The notes under the pieces: generated by a model | The model's input: only the letters and a program-made list of their open reading frames with translations | Databases searched by the model: none | Told to the model about the DNA's origin: nothing | Part shown: positions 23,817 through 32,723 of the stretch, piece by piece | Layout of the letters: every line of letters starts with the position of its first letter | Numbering within the stretch: the first letter of the stretch is position 1 | Program-made: the position numbers and the translations under genes | From: Verrucomicrobiaceae bacterium | Lineage (GTDB): Bacteria > Verrucomicrobiota > Verrucomicrobiia > Verrucomicrobiales > Verrucomicrobiaceae | Direction: 5' to 3' | Assembly: GCA_947466075.1 (NCBI GenBank) | Contig: CANIBP010000059.1 | Coordinates: 1 to 37,484 of the forward strand | DNA: 37,484 nucleotides

Positions 23817-25247
23817 ATGAGCGCTATCCAACCTGTTTCCTCACGTCGTCAATTCATCACCCGCAGCGCCACCGCTGCGGCTACGATCGGATTTCCCGCC
23901 ATTGTCAGTTCACGTTCGCCGAATGCGAAGCTGAACCTCGTTTTCATCGGTGTAGGCGGTCGTGGCGGCTCGAACATCAAGGAGCTGACCGGCATGGCGG
24001 TTTATCAGCCGAAGAAAGATCCCAAGAAGGGTGAAGCCGCCGCTCCGCCACCACCGCCGCTGGAGCCACGCGAGAATGTCGTCGCGCTCTGCGATGTGAA
24101 TGGTGAAAACCTCGACCGCGCGGGTGAGGTGTTCAAAAGCGCGAAGAAGTTCCGCGACTTCCGCAAGCTCTACGACTCGCTCAGCGCCTCTGAGATCGAC
24201 GCCGTGGTCATCAGCACGACCGAGCACACGCATGCGTATGCCACGCTGCCTGCGCTGCTGATGAAGAAGCCAGTTTACTGCGAAAAGCCGCTCTCCCACA
24301 ATGTCGCCGAAGCACGTCTTATCACTGAAGCGGCAGCCAAGGCCGGTGTCGTGACGCAGATGGGCACGCAGATCCACGGCATGCCGAACTACCGCCGCGT
24401 GGTGGAACTGATTCAAAGCGGAGCCATCGGCAAAGTCACCGAGGCGCATGTGTGCGTGTCACGCGCCTGGGGATTGCAGAGCAAGGAGGACGCGGAAAAG
24501 AACGGCGACATCGTCCACGTCACCGAACGGCCCTCCATCGCTGAAACACCGCCACCGTTCCTTGATTGGGATTTGTGGATCGGCCCGGCACCGATGCGTC
24601 CTTACAGCAGCGTCTATTTCCCCGGCCCGAAGTGGTATCGCTGGTGGGATTTCGGCAACGGCACCATGTCCGACCTCGGCAGCCATTGGAACGACCTGCC
24701 GTTTTGGGCGCTGAAACTCGATGCGCCGCTCAGCATCGAAGCCTTCGGCCCCGCACCGCATCCCGAGATCGCCCCGGCCTCCATGCATGCCGTCTATGAA
24801 TACGGCCCGCGTGGCGACATGCCCGCGTGCAAGCTCCACTGGCATCAAGGTGCGGACAAACCCGACGTGTGGAAGAATGATCCGCTCATCAGCAAATGGA
24901 GCAGCGGCGTCCTCTTCATCGGCGACCAAGGCATGCTGCTCTCCGACTATGGCAAGCACCTCCTGCTGCCCGAAGCCAGCTTCAAAGACTTCCAGCCACC
25001 GAAACCCTTCATTGCCGACTCCCCCGGCCAGCACGCCGAGTTTCTGGCCGCCATCCGCAACGGCACGCCCACCGGCAGCCCCTTCAGCTACGCCGGCCCG
25101 CTCACGGAAGCCAACCATCTCGGCAACGTTGCTCATCGCGCTGGTGGCAAGATCCTATGGGATGCCAAAGCCATGCGCATCACCAACAACGAAGCCGCGA
25201 ATCGTTTCCTCAGCCGCGTACCACGTGAAGGTTGGAATCTGGGATGA
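23817..25247 (+). CDS. Tat-exported Gfo/Idh/MocA oxidoreductase
   Basis: 476 residues from the ATG at 23817; the frame is open 155 codons further up inside the sulfatase gene, but that part is only overlap. The signal SSRRQFITRSATAAATIGFP is twin-arginine. The Rossmann motif is FIGVGGRGGSN, followed by an inserted low-complexity KKGEAAAPPPPPLEPRE and then VVALCDVN. VVISTTEHTHAYATLPAL and the signature YCEKPLSHNVAEA mark the dinucleotide site and catalytic Lys. The C-terminal domain includes PKWYRWWDFGNGTMSDLG, common to the exported planctomycete/verrucomicrobial subgroup. It should act on a sugar or sugar derivative using bound NAD(P). It follows the sulfatase by 22 nt. Confidence 0.91.
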   Translation: MSAIQPVSSRRQFITRSATAAATIGFPAIVSSRSPNAKLNLVFIGVGGRGGSNIKELTGMAVYQPKKDPKKGEAAAPPPPPLEPRENVVALCDVNGENLDRAGEVFKSAKKFRDFRKLYDSLSASEIDAVVISTTEHTHAYATLPALLMKKPVYCEKPLSHNVAEARLITEAAAKAGVVTQMGTQIHGMPNYRRVVELIQSGAIGKVTEAHVCVSRAWGLQSKEDAEKNGDIVHVTERPSIAETPPPFLDWDLWIGPAPMRPYSSVYFPGPKWYRWWDFGNGTMSDLGSHWNDLPFWALKLDAPLSIEAFGPAPHPEIAPASMHAVYEYGPRGDMPACKLHWHQGADKPDVWKNDPLISKWSSGVLFIGDQGMLLSDYGKHLLLPEASFKDFQPPKPFIADSPGQHAEFLAAIRNGTPTGSPFSYAGPLTEANHLGNVAHRAGGKILWDAKAMRITNNEAANRFLSRVPREGWNLG

Positions 25248-25259
25248 GGCGTCGAGCGT

Positions 25260-26462
25260 TTACACCGCAAGCGTCTTGTAGAGCGCGAGCGTCTTTCTTG
25301 CGATAGAGCTCCAACTGAAGTGATCCACGGCACGCTGGCGACCGGCTTTCGCCATGCGTTGACGCAAAGCCGGGTCGGCCATGAGCTGGTTGATGGCGGC
25401 GGCAAGGTCGCGGGCGAATTTTTCGGGATGCACGGCTTCAAATGGGCTTTCAGTCTGCTGCTCGATGGGTACAAGGAAGCCCGTTTCGCCTTCGACAACG
25501 ACTTCCTTGATGCCGCCGACAGCGGTGGCAACGACGGCGGTCTCACAGGCCATGGCTTCGAGATTGATGATGCCGAAAGGTTCGTAAATGGACGGGCAGC
25601 AGAAGGCAGCCGCATGCGAGTACATGGCGATTTTTTCCTGCACCGGCAGCATGGACTGAATCCACACAATGCCGGGACGTTTCTGGCTAGCAGCCAAGAC
25701 TGCGGCCTCCATTTCGGCTTTGATCTCTGGCGTGTCTGGCGCTCCTGCACACAAGACCATCTGAAAGCCAGGATCGAGGTGCTGAATGGCGCGCACGAGA
25801 TGAATGATGCCTTTCTGACGCGTGATGCGGCCAACAAAGAGAACGTAGGGCTGATCAGGATCAACACCGTGCTTCCGCAGCACATCAGGTGCTTCTAGGC
25901 GGTGATATTCATCGAGGTCAATGCCGTTATGAATGACGTGAATCTTGTGAGGATCGAGGTCAAAGTGCTTGAGTAAGTCAATGCGCGTCTCTTCGGAAAC
26001 CGCAATGACAGCATCGGCCATTTGTAATGCGGTGTTTTCCAACCAAACAGTGAAGTCATAGCCATGGCCAAGCTGCTCGCGTTTCCACGGGCGCAGCGGC
26101 TCCAACGAATGCACTGTAAGCACCATCGGCACGCCGTAGTTGAGCTTGGCAAGGATGCCGCCGAAGTGCGCATACCAGGTGTGTAGATGCACTAGGCTGG
26201 CGTCGATGCCGGCCGTGTTGAAGTCGAGGCAGCGCTGCAAAGCACCGAAAACAGACTTCAAATTAAGCGGACAATCCCAGTCGGAGGTATCAAGCCCGAA
26301 GCCTTTAACCTTGAGTTTTTCACTACTGCTATCCTGGTCTCCAAAGCAGCGTACATCGACCTCGATGAGTTTGGCGAGTTCGCGAGAGAGGTATTCAACA
26401 TGCACACCCGCACCGCCATAGATGTGGGGAGGGTATTCGTTGGTCAGGAACAGGGTCTTCAT
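25260..26462 (-). CDS. glgA: Glycogen synthase, Corynebacterium type (GT4 glycosyltransferase)
   Basis: 400 residues from the ATG at 26462; the longer open frame above it is overlap with the neighbour. The N-terminus KTLFLTNEYPPHIYGGAGVH followed by DVRCFGDQ is diagnostic of the actinobacterial-type GlgA group (TIGR02149), which uses ADP-glucose. In Mycobacterium a related enzyme (GlgM) makes maltose-1-phosphate. GT4 motifs are VLFVGRITRQKGI, the acceptor-side HNGIDLDEY, and CPSIYEPFGIINLEAMACET, with the E-x7-E pair binding the nucleotide sugar. The enzyme is cytoplasmic and should extend alpha-1,4-glucan. It lies 22 nt downstream of a membrane/coiled-coil protein on the same strand and converges on the oxidoreductase gene with a 12-nt gap. 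Confidence 0.88.
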   Translation of the reverse strand: MKTLFLTNEYPPHIYGGAGVHVEYLSRELAKLIEVDVRCFGDQDSSSEKLKVKGFGLDTSDWDCPLNLKSVFGALQRCLDFNTAGIDASLVHLHTWYAHFGGILAKLNYGVPMVLTVHSLEPLRPWKREQLGHGYDFTVWLENTALQMADAVIAVSEETRIDLLKHFDLDPHKIHVIHNGIDLDEYHRLEAPDVLRKHGVDPDQPYVLFVGRITRQKGIIHLVRAIQHLDPGFQMVLCAGAPDTPEIKAEMEAAVLAASQKRPGIVWIQSMLPVQEKIAMYSHAAAFCCPSIYEPFGIINLEAMACETAVVATAVGGIKEVVVEGETGFLVPIEQQTESPFEAVHPEKFARDLAAAINQLMADPALRQRMAKAGRQRAVDHFSWSSIARKTLALYKTLAV

Positions 26463-26484
26463 AATTCGGAGCCGGTTGGCGCAG

Positions 26485-27681
26485 TCATTTCCCCTGCGAT
26501 TTCGACCACTCCTCAATAGCGGGAATGTCGAAGATGCGGAAGCGTTTTTTGATGCGTTGCTCAAGGGCGAGCTGGGCATGCTTGGCAACTTCGAGCGAGG
26601 GGTCTTCTTTGATGGCCTTGATGAGCTGCGCATTGGTTTCAGGCGCAGTGCTACCGAGCAGCAAGAAGCAGACGCGCACGCGCACCTCCCACGGCAGCTT
26701 GTAGTCGGCGAGTAGTTTGAGCAGGGCATCAGGCTTCACATCGGCCTCGTCGCGGATGTTTTGGTCCTTGAACAGTTCAGCCACCGGAAGGCGATAGCCT
26801 GGATCATCGCGCTGGAGCAGCTGGATAGAGCGAACAGCGCGCATGTATTCTGCCTGCGCGGCTTCGTGGAGATGCTTTGACTCTGGATCACGTAGATATT
26901 CCACAAGCACCTCAATCGGCTTACGCATGCCGGTAGCGATGGCTTCATCGGCGTAGGCAGTGAGGCGGTTACGTTCCTTAAGTTGGATGAATTCCCTTTG
27001 TGTCGGCGAGATGTCGGGTGCTGCATCAGGGATACGCGCTACGCCGGGTTGGTTCGAAACGGGCGCGACTGACGCAGGAGCAAGCTTGGGATTGTTCAGC
27101 ACGGCGGACACACGCTCCAGCGCCTCACGCGTATTTTGCTGTGTCAGCAACTGCTCCCGTCGCATGACATCGAGCTGTTGCTGTAGTGCGCTGATCTGCT
27201 CTTCAGCTTTAGCAAGGGACACTTTGGCGGTGCTATCAGGCTGAACCAGAGCCGGAACAGTTACAGATAGCTTGGGGGCAATCTCACGCTGGTAAAATCC
27301 ATTGAACCACCAGAGCAGGATCAAACCAACTGCGACCGAGGTGAAAATAGAAATAACCAGATGTCTGTACGTAAGATGTGTACGTCGGATATTTGGCAGG
27401 TGAGTGATGCTGTCACGATGTAGTGACAGATCATCTTCATCTTGAAGATGCCCAGTAGATCCAGATTTATTTTTTTCTGAAGAATCGTTTTTTTCACTCA
27501 TCGCTTTGGTGGCAGCAGCCATCCGCCGTTTTTCTTTTTTCGATAACTTCATACTTCCGACCGCCCCCGTTGAGACTGTCTCGACCGAGGTTCGGTTGCA
27601 GCGGGCAAATTGCAAAAGCTGTTCATTTTCTTCTTCCTCTTCGGAAACATCGGTCTGGGAGTTGGAAAATGAATCAGACAT
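26485..27681 (-). CDS. Single-pass membrane protein with coiled coil
   Basis: 398 residues from the ATG at 27681. The first 105 residues are very polar, acidic then Lys-rich (SEEEEENEQ, then KLSKKEKRRMAAATKAMSEK), and likely cytoplasmic. A transmembrane helix follows (about 108-128, LVISIFTSVAVGLILLWWF). Next is a coiled coil of about 45 residues (KAEEQISALQQQLDVMRREQ). The C-terminal 180 residues are helical with a HEAT-like rhythm (LLKLLADYKLPWEVRVRVCF, IKEDPSLEVAKHAQLALEQR). I recognise no named family. It is divergent from the exosortase gene across about 80 nt and lies immediately upstream of the glycogen synthase. An envelope scaffold or polysaccharide-related role is possible but unsupported. 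Confidence 0.7.
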   Translation of the reverse strand: MSDSFSNSQTDVSEEEEENEQLLQFARCNRTSVETVSTGAVGSMKLSKKEKRRMAAATKAMSEKNDSSEKNKSGSTGHLQDEDDLSLHRDSITHLPNIRRTHLTYRHLVISIFTSVAVGLILLWWFNGFYQREIAPKLSVTVPALVQPDSTAKVSLAKAEEQISALQQQLDVMRREQLLTQQNTREALERVSAVLNNPKLAPASVAPVSNQPGVARIPDAAPDISPTQREFIQLKERNRLTAYADEAIATGMRKPIEVLVEYLRDPESKHLHEAAQAEYMRAVRSIQLLQRDDPGYRLPVAELFKDQNIRDEADVKPDALLKLLADYKLPWEVRVRVCFLLLGSTAPETNAQLIKAIKEDPSLEVAKHAQLALEQRIKKRFRIFDIPAIEEWSKSQGK

Positions 27682-27761
27682 GAAAGCGTGAATGTGACGT
27701 TACACGATGGAGGTTGCTAGAATCAACAAACAAGGCCAGCCTTTGTCCGTCAATCTACCTC

Positions 27762-29567
27762 ATGGCAACAAAATCCAGCAGCACACGTGAATTGTCCGCC
27801 CTCCCCAGCGGCGACAATAAAGCCGGACTACAGACTCAAACTCTACGCCAACTAGCGCTCTGGGGATTGCCCTTGGTATTATTGCTGCTCTTCCTTGTAT
27901 GGCCATATCAGCAGTGGGATTTCAGCAGGCGTGAAAGCATTTTAGCCGGCTGGGCACGATGGGTAAGCACCAAAACAGACTGGCAATTCTGCCTACTGGT
28001 GCCGCTGCTCGTCGGTTGGCTGGTTTGGCTGCGGCGAGATGAGCTGCGCAAACTGCCCTGGCAGGGCGACTGGCTAGGCTTGCTGCCGTTTGGCTTAGGA
28101 ACGTTTTTCTTTTGGCTGGGTTACAAAGCTGACACGGGATATCCGGGCTTTCTCGCGGTACAGTTTACCCTAGCAGGCATGATCCTTCTGGTGGCGGGGC
28201 GCGGATGGATGCGCACGCTTTTTTTTGCCTGGCTGTTTCTCTTTTTTACTTGGCCGATGCAGCCGCTGGAAGATTCTTTAGCATCTCCTCTGCGTCCCAA
28301 AACGGCTGCCATGGCCGCAACGCTCTTGAATTTGATCGGTGTGCCAGCAGTGAATGAAGGCTCCGCGTTGCAGTCCGCACAAGATGCGGCAAGCGGCATC
28401 GCTCTCGGCAGCGCTTTCAGTCTCGACGTGGATGCTAAATGCAGCGGCATCAACTCACTCTTCGCCCTAATGATGATCTCAGCGCTTTTGGGCTATCTGG
28501 CGCTGAAGCAGCCGCGTTCACGGCTTGTCTTATTTGTCTGTGCCGTGCCGTTGGCTGTAGCGGGCAATGTTGTGCGTCTTTTGCTGCTGGTGGCAGGCAC
28601 ACTGCTATTCGGTTCTGATTTTGCCGTGGGGCGACACATTGGCGATCATCAGGAAATGTCGCCCTATCACACGTTTGCCGGCTTTGCAGTGTTTGGTGTC
28701 GCGCTCAGCGGTATGTTTGCGCTCTGCTGGTTGTTTGAAGGGCGAGAGATGAAAACCAACCTGAAACGTCATGCTCGATCACCAGAGGTCAATGGCGGCC
28801 TTAGCATTCCCCTGCCACGCCGCACACTGGCACAATTAACAACAGCCATCCTAATACCGCTGGCTTTGTTGGGCATCTGCGCTGGCACCGATATCAGTTT
28901 CCATGTGGCCAAACCCGGCGTGAAATTAAAGACTGACAGCGCTCAGCCCTATTTGCCGCTCTCCCTTGGCGATTATCAAGGACGCGAGTTTGAAATGACT
29001 GCCCAGGAGAAAAACCTGCTCGATGAAGGCGTTAAACTGGCTCGCGACGTCTATGCCTCGTCCACGGGTAGACAGATCATGACGACGGTGATTCTAAGTG
29101 GCTTCGTGAAACGCAGCCTGCACAGACCAGAGGTCTGCCTGCCGAACCAAGGCTGGACAGTCACTGACCGCACACCGATACCACTTCACCTCAAGGATGG
29201 CCGCGACATCACCGTGATGATGATGCGCATCTTCCGCGACGTCGAACCACAGCCGGGCGTGCGCATCAGGACACGCGCGGTGAACTTCTACTGGTACATT
29301 GGCTCTGACGGTACCACCTGCGCTGATCATTACGAACACATCCTGCGGTCCTACTTTGACTCCACCTTCCGCAACATCCAGCACCGCTGGGCGATGGCCT
29401 CCATTTACGTACCGCTTCCAGAACAACGTGTAGGCCAGGAAGATCCCTTCGTCGAACTCAGTGCGGTGGAGGATGCACGAGAATTCATTGCGCAAATGGC
29501 GCCACAGTTCATGCTCAACAGACAGGAACTGCTTAGCGGCTCAAATCTTCCTGTGTCAGAACCTTGA
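27762..29567 (+). CDS. Exosortase fused to an EpsI-type domain
   Basis: 601 residues from the ATG at 27762; a TTG at 27714 is in frame but less likely. The N-terminal 330 residues are a multipass exosortase (about eight helices). The catalytic residues are Cys227 in DAKCSGINSLF, Arg272 in AVAGNVVRLLLLV and His303 in SPYHTFAGF, which form the family's Cys-Arg-His set. A further membrane helix (about 360-376) leads to an extracytoplasmic EpsI/DUF3485 domain (about 385-590) with its hallmark RSLHRPEVCLPNQGW and RAVNFYWYIGSDG. Exosortases cleave and anchor proteins with PEP-CTERM-type tails, in genomes that make exopolysaccharide. EpsI is often a separate neighbour; here it is fused. No typical PEP-CTERM substrate is visible in this window. 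The 3' end overlaps the convergent ACT gene by 35 nt. Confidence 0.93.
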   Translation: MATKSSSTRELSALPSGDNKAGLQTQTLRQLALWGLPLVLLLLFLVWPYQQWDFSRRESILAGWARWVSTKTDWQFCLLVPLLVGWLVWLRRDELRKLPWQGDWLGLLPFGLGTFFFWLGYKADTGYPGFLAVQFTLAGMILLVAGRGWMRTLFFAWLFLFFTWPMQPLEDSLASPLRPKTAAMAATLLNLIGVPAVNEGSALQSAQDAASGIALGSAFSLDVDAKCSGINSLFALMMISALLGYLALKQPRSRLVLFVCAVPLAVAGNVVRLLLLVAGTLLFGSDFAVGRHIGDHQEMSPYHTFAGFAVFGVALSGMFALCWLFEGREMKTNLKRHARSPEVNGGLSIPLPRRTLAQLTTAILIPLALLGICAGTDISFHVAKPGVKLKTDSAQPYLPLSLGDYQGREFEMTAQEKNLLDEGVKLARDVYASSTGRQIMTTVILSGFVKRSLHRPEVCLPNQGWTVTDRTPIPLHLKDGRDITVMMMRIFRDVEPQPGVRIRTRAVNFYWYIGSDGTTCADHYEHILRSYFDSTFRNIQHRWAMASIYVPLPEQRVGQEDPFVELSAVEDAREFIAQMAPQFMLNRQELLSGSNLPVSEP

Positions 29568-30012
29568 ATCCGGCGCTGGAGAGCACCTCGGAACCAAGAT
29601 CGGGTGAATCGAGATGCAACACGAGTAGCGGCTGGCGCGAGGGACGCACAAGCAACGGATAGCTGAAGTTAATATCGATCTCAGCAGTGAGCAGCGCCGC
29701 TAGTGCGTGTGCAAGTGAATGTTCTGTCTCGCGAAGTTCTACAACAGTGACCGGACACATGACATGCGGGATGCCCTTTTCGATGAATAGCATTTCCGCC
29801 GTTTCAGGATCACTAGGCACGAGGCGCACGAGCGCGAGTTCGGTCGTGTCTTGTAACGAGAGACCCAAGACCTCAATGCGGTGGTCAGTGAGCAGTTTCA
29901 CCAACGCCATGAGTGCTCCGACACGGTTGTGCAGGAACACGGATAACTGCCTCACTGGCGTGCCTGCTGGCGTAGCGGTTTCCGAATGAACCTTGGGCTT
30001 GGAGGTAATCAT
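29533..30012 (-). CDS. ACT domain protein
   Basis: 159 residues from the ATG at 30012. After a short polar tail, residues 22-90 form an ACT domain: RQLSVFLHNRVGALMALVKL, then the second strand EVLGLSLQDTTELALVRLVP. A second, more divergent ACT-like half follows (VMCPVTVVELRETEHSLAHA, and SYPLLVRPSRQPLLVLHLDS). ACT domains bind amino acids or other small ligands and control enzymes; no catalytic domain is attached, so this is probably a stand-alone regulator. Its end overlaps the exosortase end by 35 nt on the opposite strand. The DUF6941-like gene starts upstream on the same strand with a 6-nt gap, so the two are likely co-transcribed. Confidence 0.85.
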   Translation of the reverse strand: MITSKPKVHSETATPAGTPVRQLSVFLHNRVGALMALVKLLTDHRIEVLGLSLQDTTELALVRLVPSDPETAEMLFIEKGIPHVMCPVTVVELRETEHSLAHALAALLTAEIDINFSYPLLVRPSRQPLLVLHLDSPDLGSEVLSSAGFKVLTQEDLSR

Positions 30013-30018
30013 AATCGG

Positions 30019-30444
30019 CTAACCAGCTGGTCCTGTGGCAGAACGGCGATCATCAAACAAGGTCACACGCAGCGGGATACTGGCCAGCGTGTTATTCTGA
30101 TGCTGAACCACCCAGCGAAACAAGCCTTGGCGGTCAAACTTTACGCGTTGGATGGTGTACACAATGTTGCGCGAAACAAAGGGGATGAAAGCGGATGGAA
30201 ACGTCACTTCCAAAGTGCAGGGCATGGGCGGTAGGCATTCATTACCATCGGGATCGATGCAGCGGATCACAAACTCATGCCGTCCTGCATCCTCCGCCTG
30301 AAAAATCGCCCGCACGGCGATGGAGCACTGCGGATGCACCACGGGAAAGCTCTGCGCGCATAACGTGTCGAAGGCACCCTGAATGCAAAGCTTGCCCTGA
30401 TAGTCGGCGGCAAAATCACACACGGTAGCAAGCTGGATATTCAT
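30019..30444 (-). CDS. Conserved hypothetical protein, DUF6941-like
   Basis: 141 residues from the ATG at 30444. It begins MNIQLATVCDFAADYQGKLC followed by IQGAFDTLCA, the typical start of a small conserved family (DUF6941) whose members begin with QLATLCD...GKLNLLGAFD. The rest is beta-rich (HEFVIRCIDPDGNE, TFPSAFIPFVSRNIVYTIQRV) and suggests a C2-like or immunoglobulin-like sandwich. There is no signal peptide or membrane segment. No function is known to me. It sits 32 nt downstream of the penicillin-binding protein gene and 6 nt upstream of the ACT gene, all on the minus strand. Confidence 0.75.
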   Translation of the reverse strand: MNIQLATVCDFAADYQGKLCIQGAFDTLCAQSFPVVHPQCSIAVRAIFQAEDAGRHEFVIRCIDPDGNECLPPMPCTLEVTFPSAFIPFVSRNIVYTIQRVKFDRQGLFRWVVQHQNNTLASIPLRVTLFDDRRSATGPAG

Positions 30445-30476
30445 CGGGAGACGCGGTTCACAGTGGAAGAACGCTA

Positions 30477-32540
30477 CTAACGGCCAAACAGTCGTTTGAA
30501 AAAGCCACCAATGCCTTTTTTCGGCGGTGGGGGCGGAGGCATTGCCTGCGGCACATTTTCGACCGGGATTGTAACCACCTCTTCTTCGACGACCTCGGCC
30601 TTCGGCACGTCCTTCATGGCAAGCAGCATCGGATCGTCCGCCGGAGCTTTCTCAAAGATGTTGGTGAAAACTTCACGCACGATCGGCGCGGCTTTTTTGC
30701 CACCGCTAATGTCCTCACCGGGCTCACCTTCATACACAACGGCAAAGGCAAACATAGGCTTTCCAGCGGGCAAAAAGCCAGTGAACCAGGCGAGATTTTG
30801 ATCCTTCGTCGGCTTCCATTGCGCGGTGCCGGTCTTGCCAGCGATCTCGGCCTGTTTAATGGCGGCAGAATGCCCCGTGCCGCCACTGCCGTTCACCACG
30901 GCCACCATGCCATTGATCACGGTTTGACGGTGATCGGGATTGAGATCAATACGCCTGCGATCCTTCGGCTCATAGGCCATCACCACGCGATCCGCCATAT
31001 CTTGAATTTGCAACACCAAACGTGGCTGTGGGATGCGCATTCCATCACCCAGACCCGCCATGCACTGGCAAACCTGCAAAGGCGTCGCCAGCACCCTGCC
31101 CTGGCCGATAGCCATGTTCGCTAAGTCACCAGATTGCATCTTGCCGCCGAGGTGCTGGATCGTCCATGGATTCGTCTGCACGAAGCCTTCGCCCTCCGCT
31201 TTGAGCGGAATCCCCGTGCGTTCGCCGAAACCGAGTCGCATGGCCATGTTGGAGATGTAATCCGCCCCAGATTCGAGCGCAGCACGGTAGAACCAAGTAT
31301 TGCAAGAGCGCTTGATGGCGGTGACGACGGTCATGGAGCCTTCGCCTTCCTTGTTCCAGTTCTTAAACACACGATTGCCTATCTCCAGGGCATTCGGACA
31401 ATCAAAGTAGGTTTTCGCGTCCACTTTGCCGCTATCTAAGGCACCTAGGGCTGTGACGATCTTGAATGTCGAAGCCGGGGGATACTCGCCGCGGAAGGAA
31501 CGCGGGAAGAGCGGCAGGTGCGGGTCTTTGGTCAGTTCCTCGTAGCGCTTCGCGCGAATGCCCGGCACGAATTCATTGAGGTCAAAACCGGGATTGGAGG
31601 CCATCGCCAAGATGTCTCCGTTCGTCACATCCATGATCACCATCGCGCCGCCAGTGGTGTGCTTTTTGAGAGCGTTCTCGGCGTATTTTTGGAAGTGGTA
31701 GTCGATGGACAGCACCACATTGCGACCTGGACTCGGTGTGCGGCGCACGTCTTCGGACAAACGCTTGCCATCAGGGCTGAAAAGCACGTTCACGATGCCC
31801 GCCTGACCCTTCAGGTCGCTATCAAACGCGGTTTCGATGCCCTCACGACCCTCCATCTCCTCAAACACCGCATCGCCATCCACGATCGGCCCAGTGGGCA
31901 GCGGCCGTGTCTTGCCAGTGTAGCCGATAATATGACAAGCAGTGGCACCCTGCGGGTAATGCCGGAGATAGGCAGGTTGAATGACCAAACTGTTCCCCAA
32001 CAGCGGCTTGAGTTTCTCCTCCATTTCCGGCGTGATCTCTACGTTCAACCCCTCCTCAACAGAAAACACCAGGGGCAGCCAGCGACGGTGCTTGTAGTGC
32101 AGCAGCACTCGTTCCTCACTCAACGACCAAGTCTTCCCCAGCACGCTGTTCACCTTATCGATGGTGGACTTCGCAAACGTGGTGATTTGCGCCTCGCTGG
32201 CACCGTCCATGTAAGGCATCACCAGCGCGAGATAGTTTGCCGCCCGGTTCTGTGCGAACGGAATACCGTGACGATCCACGATCTGCCCGCGAGGTGCTGG
32301 CACACTCAGTGTCAAAGCACGCGCCTCTCGCTGCGTCTGCCATGAAGCATTCAAGTCCTGTCTCACTTGCTCAACAGGCTTAACCACTGGCGCTTTCTCC
32401 TCATCCACTGGCTGCGCTTTAAGCACCACCTGAGCTGAGGCCTGGCCTGTCAGTGTCAGCAGCACCAGCATAAAACAAACCGCCGCCATGAACCGGCCAA
32501 GCGGACGCTGCATCATCAAAACGGACAAAGGTGAGAGCAT
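30477..32540 (-). CDS. mrdA: Class B penicillin-binding protein (PBP2/MrdA-like)
   Basis: 687 residues from the ATG at 32540; ATG codons at 32516 and 32513 are also usable. A hydrophobic N-terminal segment (GRFMAAVCFMLVLLTLTGQASA) could be a membrane anchor but ends like a signal-peptidase site, which is odd for this class. The dimerisation domain starts with PAPRGQIVDRHGIPFAQNRA. The transpeptidase carries SxxK (Ser357-Lys360 in ASTFK), SxN (SCN at 412-414) and KTGT (569-572), all intact. It should cross-link peptidoglycan during cell elongation. The C-terminus has a proline run and a basic amphipathic end (KKGIGGFFKRLFGR), beyond the usual family end. Neighbours do not include rodA or mreBCD, so PBP2 versus PBP3 assignment rests on overall sequence pattern. 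Confidence 0.85.
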   Translation of the reverse strand: MLSPLSVLMMQRPLGRFMAAVCFMLVLLTLTGQASAQVVLKAQPVDEEKAPVVKPVEQVRQDLNASWQTQREARALTLSVPAPRGQIVDRHGIPFAQNRAANYLALVMPYMDGASEAQITTFAKSTIDKVNSVLGKTWSLSEERVLLHYKHRRWLPLVFSVEEGLNVEITPEMEEKLKPLLGNSLVIQPAYLRHYPQGATACHIIGYTGKTRPLPTGPIVDGDAVFEEMEGREGIETAFDSDLKGQAGIVNVLFSPDGKRLSEDVRRTPSPGRNVVLSIDYHFQKYAENALKKHTTGGAMVIMDVTNGDILAMASNPGFDLNEFVPGIRAKRYEELTKDPHLPLFPRSFRGEYPPASTFKIVTALGALDSGKVDAKTYFDCPNALEIGNRVFKNWNKEGEGSMTVVTAIKRSCNTWFYRAALESGADYISNMAMRLGFGERTGIPLKAEGEGFVQTNPWTIQHLGGKMQSGDLANMAIGQGRVLATPLQVCQCMAGLGDGMRIPQPRLVLQIQDMADRVVMAYEPKDRRRIDLNPDHRQTVINGMVAVVNGSGGTGHSAAIKQAEIAGKTGTAQWKPTKDQNLAWFTGFLPAGKPMFAFAVVYEGEPGEDISGGKKAAPIVREVFTNIFEKAPADDPMLLAMKDVPKAEVVEEEVVTIPVENVPQAMPPPPPPKKGIGGFFKRLFGR

Positions 32541-32723
32541 GTGTGAGAAAAACAAACGCCGGCAGCGACCAACGCCCCGGCAGAAACGCAATCATGCGGC
32601 CCAGCATGCACGGCGTCAAGCCAGAGGTCGGAGGGTAGTAATTTCGCGTTCTGCGAAAAAGGCATTGCGCTAGTGGCGTGCATTTGCTGGAATCGCGCCT
32701 CGTTTACAACCCCACCACACTCC

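Noticed and set aside
22988..23818. 276-codon minus-strand frame opposite the second sulfatase
   Set aside because: Antisense shadow; no start context and no domain.
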